Positions 25,601 through 35,372 of a stretch of DNA of 64,000 nt are shown here, one piece after another. The translations under genes and the position numbers were made by a program. The DNA comes from Paenibacillus sp. HGH0039 (lineage in GTDB: Bacteria; Bacillota; Bacilli; Paenibacillales; NBRC-103111). The notes under the pieces were generated by a model that did not search any database, was not told where the DNA came from, and saw nothing but the letters and a program-made list of their open reading frames with translations. The stretch spans positions 2,208,580-2,272,579 of the forward strand of contig NZ_KE150413.1 of assembly GCF_000411255.1 (NCBI RefSeq). Reading direction: 5' to 3'. Position 1 is the first letter of the stretch, and each line of letters begins with the position of its first letter.

Positions 25601-28600
25601 TCCGCAGAAGGACGAAACGCAAGCAGTTCTGTGCCATCAGCACGGTTAAATCCAATATCGGTCACTTGTATGAAGCGGCCGGCATCGCAGGGTTGATCAA
25701 GACGGTGCTTTCCCTGCAGCACAAGCAGATCGCCCCTTCCGTTCATTACCGGGTTCCGAACCGGAAAATCAGTTTCGAGGAATCGCCGGTTTATGTGAAT
25801 ACCCGGTTAAAAGAGTGGCAAACGGAGGGCGCTCCAAGAAGATGCGGGATCAGCTCGTTCGGTTTCAGCGGAACCAATTGCCATGTCGTACTGGAAGAGT
25901 ACACCGGAGCCAGCGAAGCTCTGCCCGAAGCATCTGCGGCAAATGGCGGATCCGAAGGCAGCGTCCCGCTGCTGCTCACCCTTTCGGCTAAAACCGAGGA
26001 AGGTTTGCAGGAGCTTATCCGGGATTACGACAAGCTGTTTGCCCATTCGGATGAACTCGATATGCAGGATGTATGTTATACGGCCGGCACGGGCCGTAGC
26101 CATCTGACTTACCGGTTGGCGGTTACGGCAACCGGCGCAGCCGAATTGAAACAGAAACTGCAGCGTCTTCACAGGGAAGGCAAGGGTTCGGACGGCGTTT
26201 ATATCGGCAAAATAGACAGCGCTCAAGCGCAAGAATACACGCATCCGGGAAATCTAGCCGATCTTGGCGCGGAAGCTGTGCAAGAACTGGCCCGCCAGTA
26301 TGTACAAGGAGCATCCGTAGATTGGAAGGCCCTGTATGCGAAAGGCTCATTCAGAAAAGTATCCCTTCCGACGTATCCGTTCCAGCGGAAAAGATGCTGG
26401 ATCGACGTTCCCGTCAAGGCCGTAGAGGCAGCATCTGCTGCGCAATCGCGGCATTCGGCGCCAACGGGTCAACCGGAACGGGAACAATATATATCCGCAA
26501 AGGAGCAGGTGAGTGTGGTGAACGAACAGCTACAGGCGGAAACAACCTCCGCCCGTCACGCCGATTCCGTCCGTCAGACGCTGATTACGATGATCGGCAA
26601 CGTATCGCAGCTCAGTACGGAAGAGCTTCAGCCTCAGACACATTTCCTGGAGCTGGGACTGGACTCCATCAATTTATCCCAGGTCCGTCACAGCATTAAA
26701 GACGCGTTCGGACTGGATGTTCCCATGAGCGATTTCTTCGAATCACTCACAAACCTGGACTTGCTGACGGCCTATATCGTCGAACGGGTGCCGCAGGCCG
26801 AAACCGCGTCCGTTATCCGTTCAGATGCGGCCCTGCAAGCGCCTCCCGCCGAGACGGCGTCCGCCGTTTACGAGCGCACTGTTCCTGCGGAGCCGTACAG
26901 CTACAGCCAGCCTGCCGGAACGGCAGGCGGACAAGGACAGGCAGAGGCCGCGTCCGTTCCGGTCGCAGGTATCGCCGGAAGCTCAGCTTCCTCCGCAGTC
27001 GAGCGCATCGTCGAGCAGCAGCTTCAGCTGATGTCACAGCAGCTGCAAGCGCTCGGAAGCCGTCCGGCTGCGCAAGCGCCGCTGTCCGTGCAACCGGCCG
27101 CCGTGCCCGCACCGGCGCCTGCCGTGAGGGTGATTGCCGCGTCTCCGGCGCAGTCTGACGCCAGGCTGCATGCGGGAACGGCGAGAGAAGTCGCCGCAGC
27201 CGTCGAAACGAGACCGGCCCCGCAACAGGTAAACGGCGAGGAGCCGAAGCCTTACGTTCCTTATAAAGCGCTGGACCTGAAAGCCCGCGAATCGCTGTCG
27301 CAGAGACAGGAAAAGCATGTCCGCGAGCTGATTGAGCGGTACACGGCACGGACGGGTCGCACGAAAGCGTACACCCAGCAGTACCGCGATGTGTATGCGA
27401 ACAACCGCAATGTCGCCGGCTTCCGGCCTCTTTTGAAAGAAATGGTTTACCAGATCATCTCGGAACGTGCCGAGGGCTCCAAACTGTGGGATCTCGACGG
27501 CAACGAGTATGTCGATTTGACGATGGGATTCGGTGTGAATCTGTTCGGACACAACCCCGCGTTCGTGCGCGAAAAAATTGAGCGGGAGCTTGCGAACGGC
27601 ATGTGCGTGGGCCCGATGTCCAATCTAGCGGGTCAGGTCGCCGAATCCATCTGCAGAATGACCGGAGTGGAGCGCATCGCGCTGTACAATTCCGGCACGG
27701 AAGCCGTTATGGTTGCCCTGAGGCTTGCCCGTGCCTCAACCGGCCGTGCCAAGGTCGTTATTTTCGCCGGTTCTTATCACGGTACGTTCGACGGCGTGCT
27801 CGCGTTGGGAAGCGCGGGAACGAACAAGGAGCATTCGACCCCGCTGGCTCCGGGCATTCTGCAAAATATGGTCGACGACGTGGTCGTGCTCAATTACGGA
27901 AGCGAAGACTCGCTGGAATATATCCGTACGCACGCCCATGAACTGGCTGCCGTAGTGGTTGAGCCCGTGCAAAGCCGCCGGCCCGATTTCCAGCCGAAAG
28001 CATTCCTGGAAGAAATCCGCCGTATCACGGCCCAGTCCCGCACCGCCTTCATCTTCGATGAAGTGATTACCGGTTTCCGCCTGCATCCGGGCGGCGCCCA
28101 GGCATGGTTCGGCATTAAAGCGGACCTGGTCACGTACGGCAAGGTCATCGGGGGCGGCATGCCGATCGGTATCGTTGCCGGTTCCTCGGCATATATGGAC
28201 GGCATTGACGGAGGAACCTGGAAATTCGGCGACGATTCTTTCCCGCAGAACGAACACCGGAGAACGTTCGTAGCAGGTACGTTCTGCCATCATCCGCTGG
28301 CTATGGCTGCATCACTCGCCGTACTGAACCATCTGGAAGCCTCGGGAGGCCAAATCCAGGCGGAGCTGAATGCGCGCACGGCGCGGTTCGCCGATGAGCT
28401 GAACACGTATTTCGGCCGGGAAGGCGTGCCGATCAAGGTGGTGCACTTCGGTTCACTCTTCCGCTTTGTACTTAAAGGCGACCTTGAGCTGTTCTACTAT
28501 CACATGCTCGATAAAGGCATTTACATCTGGGAGGGGCGCAACTGCTTCTTGTCCACCGCCCACTCGGAAGAAGATATCTCACGCATTGTACAAGCTGTCA

Positions 28601-31600
28601 AAGACAGCATCGGCGAACTGCGAAAAGGCGGATTTCTTCCCGACCGGGACCCGTCCCCGGACGATGACGATCCTTCCGGCAGCCGGCTTCCCGCCGACAA
28701 GCTGCCGGAAGGCGGCCAAGGAGAAGCGTTTCCGCTGACTCCGGACCAGAAGCAGCTCTGGTTCGCCTCCGTTTCCAACCGCAAGGATTCCCCGTCGCTT
28801 CAAGAAACCGCACTTCTGCGGTTTCGCGGACCGCTGCGGAATGAGGTGTTCGAGCAGGCTGTCCGGGCTGTTACCGCCAGACATGAAGCTCTCCGTCTCG
28901 TCATCAGCCAAGACGGTGAAACCCAGAACGTAACGGATGCCTTGAATGTGCCGGTTCCGGTTGTGGATTTAACGGGTTTGAATCCTTCGGAACAGGAACG
29001 CCGGATGCGGAATTGGCTCCATCGCGAGAGTCAAACGCCGTTCGATTTGGAGCAGGAGACACCGCTGTTCCGTATTCATCTTCTCCGTACATCGGCTGAC
29101 GAGCATACGGCCGTGTTCACTTTTCATCACCTGATTGCCGACGGATGGTCCATGGCTCTGTTCGTTCAGGAACTGGAGCGGATTTATTCCGCTCTTGTCC
29201 GTCGGGAAGCTCATCGCCTGCCGGAACCGGCACCTTTCAGAAAATATGCCGCCTGGCAGTCCGAGCAGTTGAAGAAACCGCAGAGCGCTCAAGCGGCCGC
29301 TTATTGGAACGGACTTTTCGAGAAGCAGGTTCCTGTGGTCGAGCTGCCTTCCCCCGTCCGTGGAACGGTTCTTCCGACCTCCCGGGGCGGAAGGCATACA
29401 ACTGTACTCCAGGCCTCTCTTGTACAAGAACTGAAAAAAACCAGCATAAAGCTCGGAAGCAGTCTTTTTGTGACGCTGCTTTCGGGATTTCATCTTTTTC
29501 TGCACCGGTTAACGGGTCAGAGCGATATTACGGTCGGAGTACCCACGGCCGGACAGGCGCAAATGGAAGCTCCTTTTCTGATGGGAAACTGCGTCAATCT
29601 GCTTCCTGTTCTCAGCCGGGCTTCTTCCGAGCAGAGCTTTGCCGCTTATGCGGGTTCTATCAAGCAAAGAATGAACGAGCTGGACGCTTATCAGGCATAC
29701 AGCTTTGCGGCGCTGGCGGAGCGCGGGCTGCGCAATCTGCCTGTCCTTACGGCCGTATTCAACATGGACCGTCCGCTGCCGAAGCTCGCTTTTCACGAGC
29801 TTGACACGGAACTGCTTGTTCACGATCCGGCGTATTGCAAGTACGAGCTTTTCCTGAACGTGACGGAAATTTCGAAAGAGCTGAGGCTCGATTTCGATTA
29901 TAATGCGGACCTTTTTCAGCCCGAAACGGTTGAAACCTGGTCCCGTTATTTCATTCGTTTGCTCGAATCTATCGCCGAAGGGGGCGATAAACGCCTGCCC
30001 GAACTGTCTCTCCTCAGTGGGGAGGAAAGTGAGCGGGTGTGGGCGAGATGGGCCCTGCATGCGGATGAGAACGGGAGCTACGAATGTATATTGGACGCCT
30101 ACAAGTATCCGGCTCCGCCCGGAACGATCGGCGAAGTCTACGCGGTTTCGGGCGGAAAGGTCAAATCTCCGTCGAACCGTTTCACGAGTACGGGGAAATG
30201 GGCCTACAGCTACGCCAGCGGAGCCATTAAACGGCTCGGAAAAACTTCGCGCTCTGTCCTTGTACGCGGAAACCGCGTGTTTTTGGATCAGATCGAAGAG
30301 CATCTGCTGCACACGCTTCACCTTGAGGCATGTGCCGTAACCGCTCATCTCCACCCTGAAAATGAAGCAGTTGACTATATGACGGCCTACATCGTTGCCA
30401 ACCCTTCAAAAATATGGAAAGAAATAGAAAGTTTTTCTCTGCTTCATGAAACCTTGCCGGATTATGCGGTCCCCCGGTATGTGATTCCGATGGCGGAGCT
30501 TCCCCTGCTGCCTGACGGAGAGACGGATTTTGCGGCTTTACCTGTTCCCGCCGGCGGCAATTTGCCGGTTCCCGGCAAACAAAACTTGCAAGGAACCGTA
30601 ACGGATAAGCTCATCGCTATTTGGAAGGATGTGCTTGGCGCCGCTCATGTAAATTCCACGGATAATTTTTTCCAGCTGGGCGGTGATTCGTTAAAAGCGA
30701 CCGTCATTCTTTCCCGGGTAAACAAAGAATTCGGCATTCACATTCCGTTAAGCGAGCTTTTTGCCCTGCAGACGGTCGGGGAATTGGAACTGTACATCAC
30801 GGGTGGTTCCGCACAAACGTACGAGCCGATTCAACCGGTTCAGCGGAAGCGGTCTTATCCGGTCTCGTCGGCCCAAAAAAGAATGTACGTCCTCGATCAG
30901 TTGGGTGGCGGAGGGACGGCTTACAACGTGCCGGGACGCCTTTTTATAGAAGGAGAAATCGACCGGGAGCGCCTTATCCGGGCACTTCGGCAGGCGGTGG
31001 CGCGTCATGAATCGTTTCGGACCTATTTCGAGTTGGAAAACGGGGAAGTGGTACAAAAAATCGCGGAAGAGGCCGATTTCGATGTTCCCGTTTCGGAAGT
31101 GCGGGCGGAAGAGATAGAGACGCTGCAGATGCAGTTCGTCCGGCCGTTCGATCTCGCGCAAGCGCCTTTATTCCGGGCAGGTCTGTTCGAGCTTGAAACG
31201 GGCGGCAGTGTTCTTCTGATCGATGTTCACCATGCTGTGGCGGACGGTTACTCCATGGCCGTGCTTATGGATGATTTTATCCAGCTTTATCAGGGTCGGC
31301 TTCTGCCCCCGCGAAATGTGCATTACAAAGATTATGCGATCTGGCAGAACGAGCAGTTGGCCGAAGGTAAATTCAGCGGACAGGAAGCTTATTGGCTCCA
31401 GACGCTGGAAGGGGAACTTCCCGTTCTTCAGATGCCTACGGATTATCCGCGCCCGGCCGCTCAAAGCTTTAAAGGGGACAGCTTTGTCCAGCTTCCGGAC
31501 GGAAATATGACAAAGGCGCTGTACAGTCTCGCGAAAGACAATGAAACGACGCTATACATGGTGCTGCTGGCTGCCTATAATGTGCTGCTGGCCAAATATT

Positions 31601-34600
31601 CCGGTCAGGATGACATCCTTGTCGGTACGCCCGCCGCAGGGAGAAGACACGCCGATACGGAGAATATGGCGGGGATGTTCGTAAATACGCTGGCGATCCG
31701 CAGCAAGCCCGAGTCCTCAATGGCTTTCGGACAATTTTTGCAAGAGGTGAAACGCCAGTCTCTCGAAGCGTTCGAAAATCAGGAATATCCTTTTGAGGAA
31801 ATTGTCGAGAAGCTGCAGCTCGTGCGGGATTTAAGCCGCAACCCTCTCTTTGATACGATTTTCAGCCTGCAGAATGTAGGTACAGATGTCGTGAAGGCAG
31901 GCAAGCTTTCCTTCAAGCCAGGGGAGTTTAATACAGGCATCTCCAAAGTTGATTTTTCCTTGCATGTTACGGAGCAGAAAGACGGGCTGCTGTTTACCTG
32001 GGAGTATGCTACAGATCTGTTCGCACGTGAAACAGTGGAACGTCTGGCGCGGCACTATTCGGCCATCTTGGAGACGGTAGCCGGATCGGCGGATATTCTG
32101 CTTGGGGATATCGGGATGCTCACGGCTTCGGAGAAAGAGGACCTGATCAGCGGGTTTAACGCCACGGCGGCGGAGTTTCCTTCTGGCATAACGATCCATG
32201 AAGCGTTTGAGGAGCAGGCTGCAAAAACGCCGGAAGCTGCCGCGCTCGTTTTCGAGGGCCGGAGCCTCACGTACCGGGAATTGAACGAACGCGTCAATTC
32301 CGCAGCCCGGACGCTGCGAAAGCTGGGCGTGGGACCCGACCGGCTTGTCGGGCTGATGATGCCGCGCTCGGCCGAAATGATCATCGGCCAGCTCGCCGTA
32401 CTGAAAGCCGGAGGCGCGTACGTGCCTATCGATCCGGATTACCCTTCGGCACGTGTTCTCTATATGCTCCAGGACAGCGAAGCCGGGGTGTTGCTGACCA
32501 GCCGCAGCTTGATCGAGGACCTGGACTACGATGGAAGCGTGCTGTTCCTCGATGAGGAAGAAATCTACCGGAACGACGGTTCCAATCTGGACGCCGGGGG
32601 CACAAAGCCAGAGCATCTGGCTTATGTCATCTATACGTCGGGATCGACAGGGAATCCGAAGGGCGTCATGCTGCCGCATCGTTCCGTCATGAACTTCGTA
32701 ACCGGGATGAAAGAAGAGATTGCTTTCCGCGCGGATAAAACGATTTTGTCGTTAACGACCATCTCGTTCGATATATTCGTTCTGGAATCTCTAGTGCCCC
32801 TTCTGACCGGAATGACAGTCGTCATCGGAGACCGGCATCATCAGCTTGAAGCCGAAGCTCTCGGTGAACTCATCCGTTCGCGTGAGATTGATATGCTGCA
32901 AATGACGCCTTCCCGTCTGCAAATGCTGCTCGCCAACGAAGAAGGCAAGCGGGCACTTAGCGGAGTGAAGGAAATTATGGTCGGCGGCGAAGCCCTCCCG
33001 CATGCGCTGTTGGAGCAGTTGCAGACGCTTGACGGACTGAGAATCTACAACATGTACGGACCGACCGAAACGACGGTATGGTCCGCAGTCAGGGAGCTGA
33101 CTCAGGCAAGCCGGATCGATATCGGCCGACCGATCGCCAATACGCAGGTGTATATCGTCGATGCGCGTTCCAACCTGCAGCCTGTCGGAGTGCCGGGCGA
33201 ATTGTGCATAGCCGGAGAAGGACTGGCACGGGGGTATTGGAAGCGCGAAGATCTCACGGCGGAGAAATTCGTGCCCAATCCGTTTGTCGCCGGAACAAAA
33301 ATGTATAAAACGGGCGATCTTGCCCGCTGGAAGCCGGATGGGAACCTGGAATTCCTGGGCCGGATCGATCACCAGGTGAAAGTAAGAGGCTTCCGCATCG
33401 AGCTCGGGGAGATAGAAAATGCTTTGATAAGGCTGCCATCCGTTCAGGAGGCGGCTGTCACGGTCAATCAAAGCGGCGGACACGAGGCCGTTTTGTGCGC
33501 GTATGTCGTGCCAAAGTCGGATTCGGCGATAAGCGCGGCGGAGGTCAGGGAGCAGTTGGCCAGACAACTGCCTTACTATTCGGTCCCGTCGCACTATGTA
33601 TTTCTAGACAAGCTTCCGCTTACGCCAAACGGTAAAACCGACCGGAAGTCGCTTCCCGAACCGGATGACCTGTTCCGTCCGGATACGGAGTACGCCCCTC
33701 CCCGCAATGAAGTGGAAGAGGCGCTGGCCAGCGTATGGCAGGATGTGCTGGGCCGGGACGGCATCGGCATTCATGACAATTTTTTTCTCCTAGGGGGAGA
33801 TTCGATCAAAGGTATCCAGGTCGTGGCCCGTATGAGAGCGGAAGGGTATGCGCTGGACATCAAGCAGTTGTTTGAGCATCCGTCCATCGGGGATCTCGGC
33901 GCGTACGTGAAGTCGTCCGTTCGTGAAATCGCGCAAGGACCGGTCGAAGGAGAAATGGTGCTGACCCCTGTGCAGAACCGGTATTTCGAACAAGGCGGTT
34001 ACGAATCCGCCTCGTCGCTTTCGGCGCTGTTGTTTTCGGAAGCCGGTCTGGAAGAAAACCATGTCCGTTCGGCTTGGGACAAGGTGCTGAAACAGCATGA
34101 CGCCCTTCGTCTGCGTGCCGTTTTGAAGGAAGGGGACTTGAAGCTGGAACACCGTTCCCTGGAGGAAGAAGCTGCGGGACTGAGCGTCATTCGTCTGGAT
34201 GGGGACAAGCCCGATCTCAGAGCGGCCGTTGAGCTGCAAAGCAAAGCGGTTGAATCGGGTCTCTCCCTGAAAGAAGGACCGCTGGCGAAAAGCGTGCTGT
34301 TCAAGACAGGCGAAGGTGACTACCTTCTGATCGCGATCCATCGTCTGATTACCGACGATACTTCTTTTTCGGTCATATTGGAAGATTTGGCGACCGTTTA
34401 CGGACAGCTTGTGGCGGGAGAAAGCGTATCGCTTCCTCTGAAAACAGATGCTTTTCGGACGTGGGCAGCCCATTTGGAAAAATACGCGGAGAGCAACCAG
34501 GCGCAGGCCGGGCGGGAGTACTGGACTCTGTCGGGCAATGCGGATGAATGGGCTGATCCGCTTGATAAAGAAATCGAGGCGGGACTTCCGTCGCTCCGAA

Positions 34601-35349
34601 ACTCGATCTGCGCTGTTATCCCGGCGGAAAAGACGAGCCGATTGCTCACAGGGGTGAAGGATATTTATTCGATGGAGGCCCGCGAAGCGATTTTATCCGC
34701 ACTCGGCAAAACATTCGGCGATTGGTCCGGACTCAAACGTTTCCGCGTCGAACTGACGGCAGACGGCAGAAAGCTGTGCGCAGACAAGAGGCTGGATTTC
34801 TCGCGGACAGTGGGCTGGTTCGATACGCAGTATCCGCTTGTGCTGGATACCTCGAATTCCGGTGACTTGGCGGGCTATCTTAAACAAGTTAAAGAAACGG
34901 TGCGTCAAGTCCCGGACGGAGGCATCGGGTACGGGGCTTTGTACGATCTTGCGTCTTCGCGCCGGCAAGTAGAAGAGACCGCAGTCCGGAAGAAGCCGCG
35001 GATCGGGTTCGTCCACTTAGAGCCTTCGGGTGTCGTAACTCCTTATTTTGATTCGTTTAACGCGGGCGAAAGAATAACAGACGATTTGTGGGCGGCAAGG
35101 GAGTACAGCTGGTATCTCAAGAGCACGATCGAATCGGGCGCCCTCACCCTCCGGCTCGATTATGACGGCCATGCGTACACGGAACAGACAGCCTCGGATT
35201 TGCTTCATCGTCTGGAAGAAAATTTGGATGAAGTGCTGCGCCACTGCGAGGCCAAAACAGAGAGGGAGTTAACGCCGGCCGATGTCGGGGCAAACGATCT
35301 GGATCTCGATGAGTTCGAGGACATTAAACAATTTTATGAGAGCGTATAA
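22609..35349 (+). CDS. Iturin-type hybrid PKS-NRPS (fatty acid loading, beta-amination, first modules)
   Basis: About 4246 residues. GTG 22609 is preferred: GGAGGG ends 6 bases upstream, while ATG 22603 touches it. Domains, rough residues: acyl-CoA ligase (1-565), ACP1 (Ser ~616), KS (675-1100; Cys848, His979, His1019), linker without AT, ACP2 (Ser1353), Ala/Pro/Gln-rich linker (1395-1545), PLP aminotransferase (1550-2000, Lys1845), C1 (2040-2480, HHLIADG), adenylation remnant (2483-2660), T (Ser2694), C2 (LCL, HHAVADG), A (code D-I-L-Q-M-G-M-V-W-K, Gly), T (Ser3732), epimerase-like domain (3778-4240) with broken motifs. The enzyme activates a fatty acid, extends it by malonyl, converts the beta-keto group to an amine and adds the first residue(s). 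Same architecture start as MycA/ItuA. Confidence 0.93.
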   Translation: MEQFQTLIDVIRDRGDKKSSGITFINGDQNEESITYGELLEDALGVLYHLQSSGMKAGDELLMQIDDNRSFLNVFWGCLLGGIIPVPVTVGNNDEHKMKLFKIWDTLNNPYLITEGKALDNLEKYALQNGKEEVFEKVREVSLFTNKVHYSTGYKGVIHEAKASDLAFIQFSSGSTGDPKGVMLTHENLIYNTRDMAVQTEMDETDAYLGWMPLTHDMGLIAFHLTCVMSNTRQLIMPTALFIRRPSLWLKKASEHKATQTCSPNFGYKFFLAQYKPENAADWDLSRLRLIYNGAEPISSELCDVFMESMSKHGLRSSAMFTVYGMAEASVGMSLPPLEENFRRLHLDREHLNIGEKVVQIDASDNRCLTFVDVGHPLRSSYIRICDDANLPLDDYVIGNIQIRGMNVTSGYYNNPEATAKVITPDGWLITGDLGFMREGRLIITGRAKDIIFANGQNVYPHDIERVAEEVEGVELGKVAVCGAYDPATRQDRIIVFVMHTKKIEDFAPLAKRLKGHLNYRGGWDIQAVLPIRRIPKTTSGKVQRYKLAQDYTDGKFEETLAGLQKIWEQEKQLARAAVIPRSVAEQKLLAIVKQILQVDEIDTNESYFDIGASSLQLVQIVEELETQLGVQVSVTDFFSYPTISKLAAFISQGDEAEHFEQSDRLADSGQETDGDIAIIGMSGKFPQADNLKQFWTNISEGRDCIAPYGEKRRKDAEAFISHLNTEGRDLSLAEGGYLDEIDTFDYSFFKLTPREASLMDPNQRLFLQTVWSTIEDAGYGGSNLSGKRVGVYVGFSKTSFEYERLLSEVSPASLPNFAIGNLSSIISSRISYLLDLKGPAVTVDTACSSSLVAVHLACKAILSGDCDMALAGGVKTILLPVKAGIGMESSDDRARAFDDSSDGTGWGEGVGAVFLKPLGKAIKDKDNILAVIKGSAINQDGSTVGISAPNASSQADVISQAWRNARIDPETVTYIEAHGTGTKLGDPVEIDGIGKAFRRRTKRKQFCAISTVKSNIGHLYEAAGIAGLIKTVLSLQHKQIAPSVHYRVPNRKISFEESPVYVNTRLKEWQTEGAPRRCGISSFGFSGTNCHVVLEEYTGASEALPEASAANGGSEGSVPLLLTLSAKTEEGLQELIRDYDKLFAHSDELDMQDVCYTAGTGRSHLTYRLAVTATGAAELKQKLQRLHREGKGSDGVYIGKIDSAQAQEYTHPGNLADLGAEAVQELARQYVQGASVDWKALYAKGSFRKVSLPTYPFQRKRCWIDVPVKAVEAASAAQSRHSAPTGQPEREQYISAKEQVSVVNEQLQAETTSARHADSVRQTLITMIGNVSQLSTEELQPQTHFLELGLDSINLSQVRHSIKDAFGLDVPMSDFFESLTNLDLLTAYIVERVPQAETASVIRSDAALQAPPAETASAVYERTVPAEPYSYSQPAGTAGGQGQAEAASVPVAGIAGSSASSAVERIVEQQLQLMSQQLQALGSRPAAQAPLSVQPAAVPAPAPAVRVIAASPAQSDARLHAGTAREVAAAVETRPAPQQVNGEEPKPYVPYKALDLKARESLSQRQEKHVRELIERYTARTGRTKAYTQQYRDVYANNRNVAGFRPLLKEMVYQIISERAEGSKLWDLDGNEYVDLTMGFGVNLFGHNPAFVREKIERELANGMCVGPMSNLAGQVAESICRMTGVERIALYNSGTEAVMVALRLARASTGRAKVVIFAGSYHGTFDGVLALGSAGTNKEHSTPLAPGILQNMVDDVVVLNYGSEDSLEYIRTHAHELAAVVVEPVQSRRPDFQPKAFLEEIRRITAQSRTAFIFDEVITGFRLHPGGAQAWFGIKADLVTYGKVIGGGMPIGIVAGSSAYMDGIDGGTWKFGDDSFPQNEHRRTFVAGTFCHHPLAMAASLAVLNHLEASGGQIQAELNARTARFADELNTYFGREGVPIKVVHFGSLFRFVLKGDLELFYYHMLDKGIYIWEGRNCFLSTAHSEEDISRIVQAVKDSIGELRKGGFLPDRDPSPDDDDPSGSRLPADKLPEGGQGEAFPLTPDQKQLWFASVSNRKDSPSLQETALLRFRGPLRNEVFEQAVRAVTARHEALRLVISQDGETQNVTDALNVPVPVVDLTGLNPSEQERRMRNWLHRESQTPFDLEQETPLFRIHLLRTSADEHTAVFTFHHLIADGWSMALFVQELERIYSALVRREAHRLPEPAPFRKYAAWQSEQLKKPQSAQAAAYWNGLFEKQVPVVELPSPVRGTVLPTSRGGRHTTVLQASLVQELKKTSIKLGSSLFVTLLSGFHLFLHRLTGQSDITVGVPTAGQAQMEAPFLMGNCVNLLPVLSRASSEQSFAAYAGSIKQRMNELDAYQAYSFAALAERGLRNLPVLTAVFNMDRPLPKLAFHELDTELLVHDPAYCKYELFLNVTEISKELRLDFDYNADLFQPETVETWSRYFIRLLESIAEGGDKRLPELSLLSGEESERVWARWALHADENGSYECILDAYKYPAPPGTIGEVYAVSGGKVKSPSNRFTSTGKWAYSYASGAIKRLGKTSRSVLVRGNRVFLDQIEEHLLHTLHLEACAVTAHLHPENEAVDYMTAYIVANPSKIWKEIESFSLLHETLPDYAVPRYVIPMAELPLLPDGETDFAALPVPAGGNLPVPGKQNLQGTVTDKLIAIWKDVLGAAHVNSTDNFFQLGGDSLKATVILSRVNKEFGIHIPLSELFALQTVGELELYITGGSAQTYEPIQPVQRKRSYPVSSAQKRMYVLDQLGGGGTAYNVPGRLFIEGEIDRERLIRALRQAVARHESFRTYFELENGEVVQKIAEEADFDVPVSEVRAEEIETLQMQFVRPFDLAQAPLFRAGLFELETGGSVLLIDVHHAVADGYSMAVLMDDFIQLYQGRLLPPRNVHYKDYAIWQNEQLAEGKFSGQEAYWLQTLEGELPVLQMPTDYPRPAAQSFKGDSFVQLPDGNMTKALYSLAKDNETTLYMVLLAAYNVLLAKYSGQDDILVGTPAAGRRHADTENMAGMFVNTLAIRSKPESSMAFGQFLQEVKRQSLEAFENQEYPFEEIVEKLQLVRDLSRNPLFDTIFSLQNVGTDVVKAGKLSFKPGEFNTGISKVDFSLHVTEQKDGLLFTWEYATDLFARETVERLARHYSAILETVAGSADILLGDIGMLTASEKEDLISGFNATAAEFPSGITIHEAFEEQAAKTPEAAALVFEGRSLTYRELNERVNSAARTLRKLGVGPDRLVGLMMPRSAEMIIGQLAVLKAGGAYVPIDPDYPSARVLYMLQDSEAGVLLTSRSLIEDLDYDGSVLFLDEEEIYRNDGSNLDAGGTKPEHLAYVIYTSGSTGNPKGVMLPHRSVMNFVTGMKEEIAFRADKTILSLTTISFDIFVLESLVPLLTGMTVVIGDRHHQLEAEALGELIRSREIDMLQMTPSRLQMLLANEEGKRALSGVKEIMVGGEALPHALLEQLQTLDGLRIYNMYGPTETTVWSAVRELTQASRIDIGRPIANTQVYIVDARSNLQPVGVPGELCIAGEGLARGYWKREDLTAEKFVPNPFVAGTKMYKTGDLARWKPDGNLEFLGRIDHQVKVRGFRIELGEIENALIRLPSVQEAAVTVNQSGGHEAVLCAYVVPKSDSAISAAEVREQLARQLPYYSVPSHYVFLDKLPLTPNGKTDRKSLPEPDDLFRPDTEYAPPRNEVEEALASVWQDVLGRDGIGIHDNFFLLGGDSIKGIQVVARMRAEGYALDIKQLFEHPSIGDLGAYVKSSVREIAQGPVEGEMVLTPVQNRYFEQGGYESASSLSALLFSEAGLEENHVRSAWDKVLKQHDALRLRAVLKEGDLKLEHRSLEEEAAGLSVIRLDGDKPDLRAAVELQSKAVESGLSLKEGPLAKSVLFKTGEGDYLLIAIHRLITDDTSFSVILEDLATVYGQLVAGESVSLPLKTDAFRTWAAHLEKYAESNQAQAGREYWTLSGNADEWADPLDKEIEAGLPSLRNSICAVIPAEKTSRLLTGVKDIYSMEAREAILSALGKTFGDWSGLKRFRVELTADGRKLCADKRLDFSRTVGWFDTQYPLVLDTSNSGDLAGYLKQVKETVRQVPDGGIGYGALYDLASSRRQVEETAVRKKPRIGFVHLEPSGVVTPYFDSFNAGERITDDLWAAREYSWYLKSTIESGALTLRLDYDGHAYTEQTASDLLHRLEENLDEVLRHCEAKTERELTPADVGANDLDLDEFEDIKQFYESV
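30055..30590 (+). other. Truncated, inactive adenylation domain between C1 and T
   Basis: Between C1 and its T domain only about 180 residues are present instead of ~500. The segment aligns with the A6 to A10 end: GTIGEVYAVSGG (A6-like), FTSTGK (A7, with Asp replaced), LVRGNRVFLDQIEEHL (A8-like), LLPDGETD (A10, with catalytic Lys lost). The P-loop and YGPTE regions are absent. The reading frame is intact, so this is an in-frame loss, not a sequencing stop. The following T keeps its Ser (GGDSL). This module cannot charge its own T domain. Confidence 0.8.
33940..35330 (+). other. Degenerate epimerization domain following a Gly module
   Basis: The fold and end motifs of an E domain are present (TPVQ start, RTVGWF, GGIGYGAL, and a NAG-like end), but the HHxxxDG motif reads HRLITDD: the second, catalytic His is Arg (residue 3912). 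The E4 EGHGRE motif reads ELTADGRK. Compare the intact E domain in the next protein. The upstream A domain reads as Gly, which cannot be epimerized, so loss of function would carry no penalty. Confidence 0.8.
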
Positions 35350-35372
35350 GGGTTGCAGAGGGGGAGTTACGG

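Noticed and set aside
23125-25746. Long antisense open frame of about 870 codons
   Set aside because: It lies entirely opposite the hybrid synthetase, has no known motif, and its composition is that of a codon-bias shadow.
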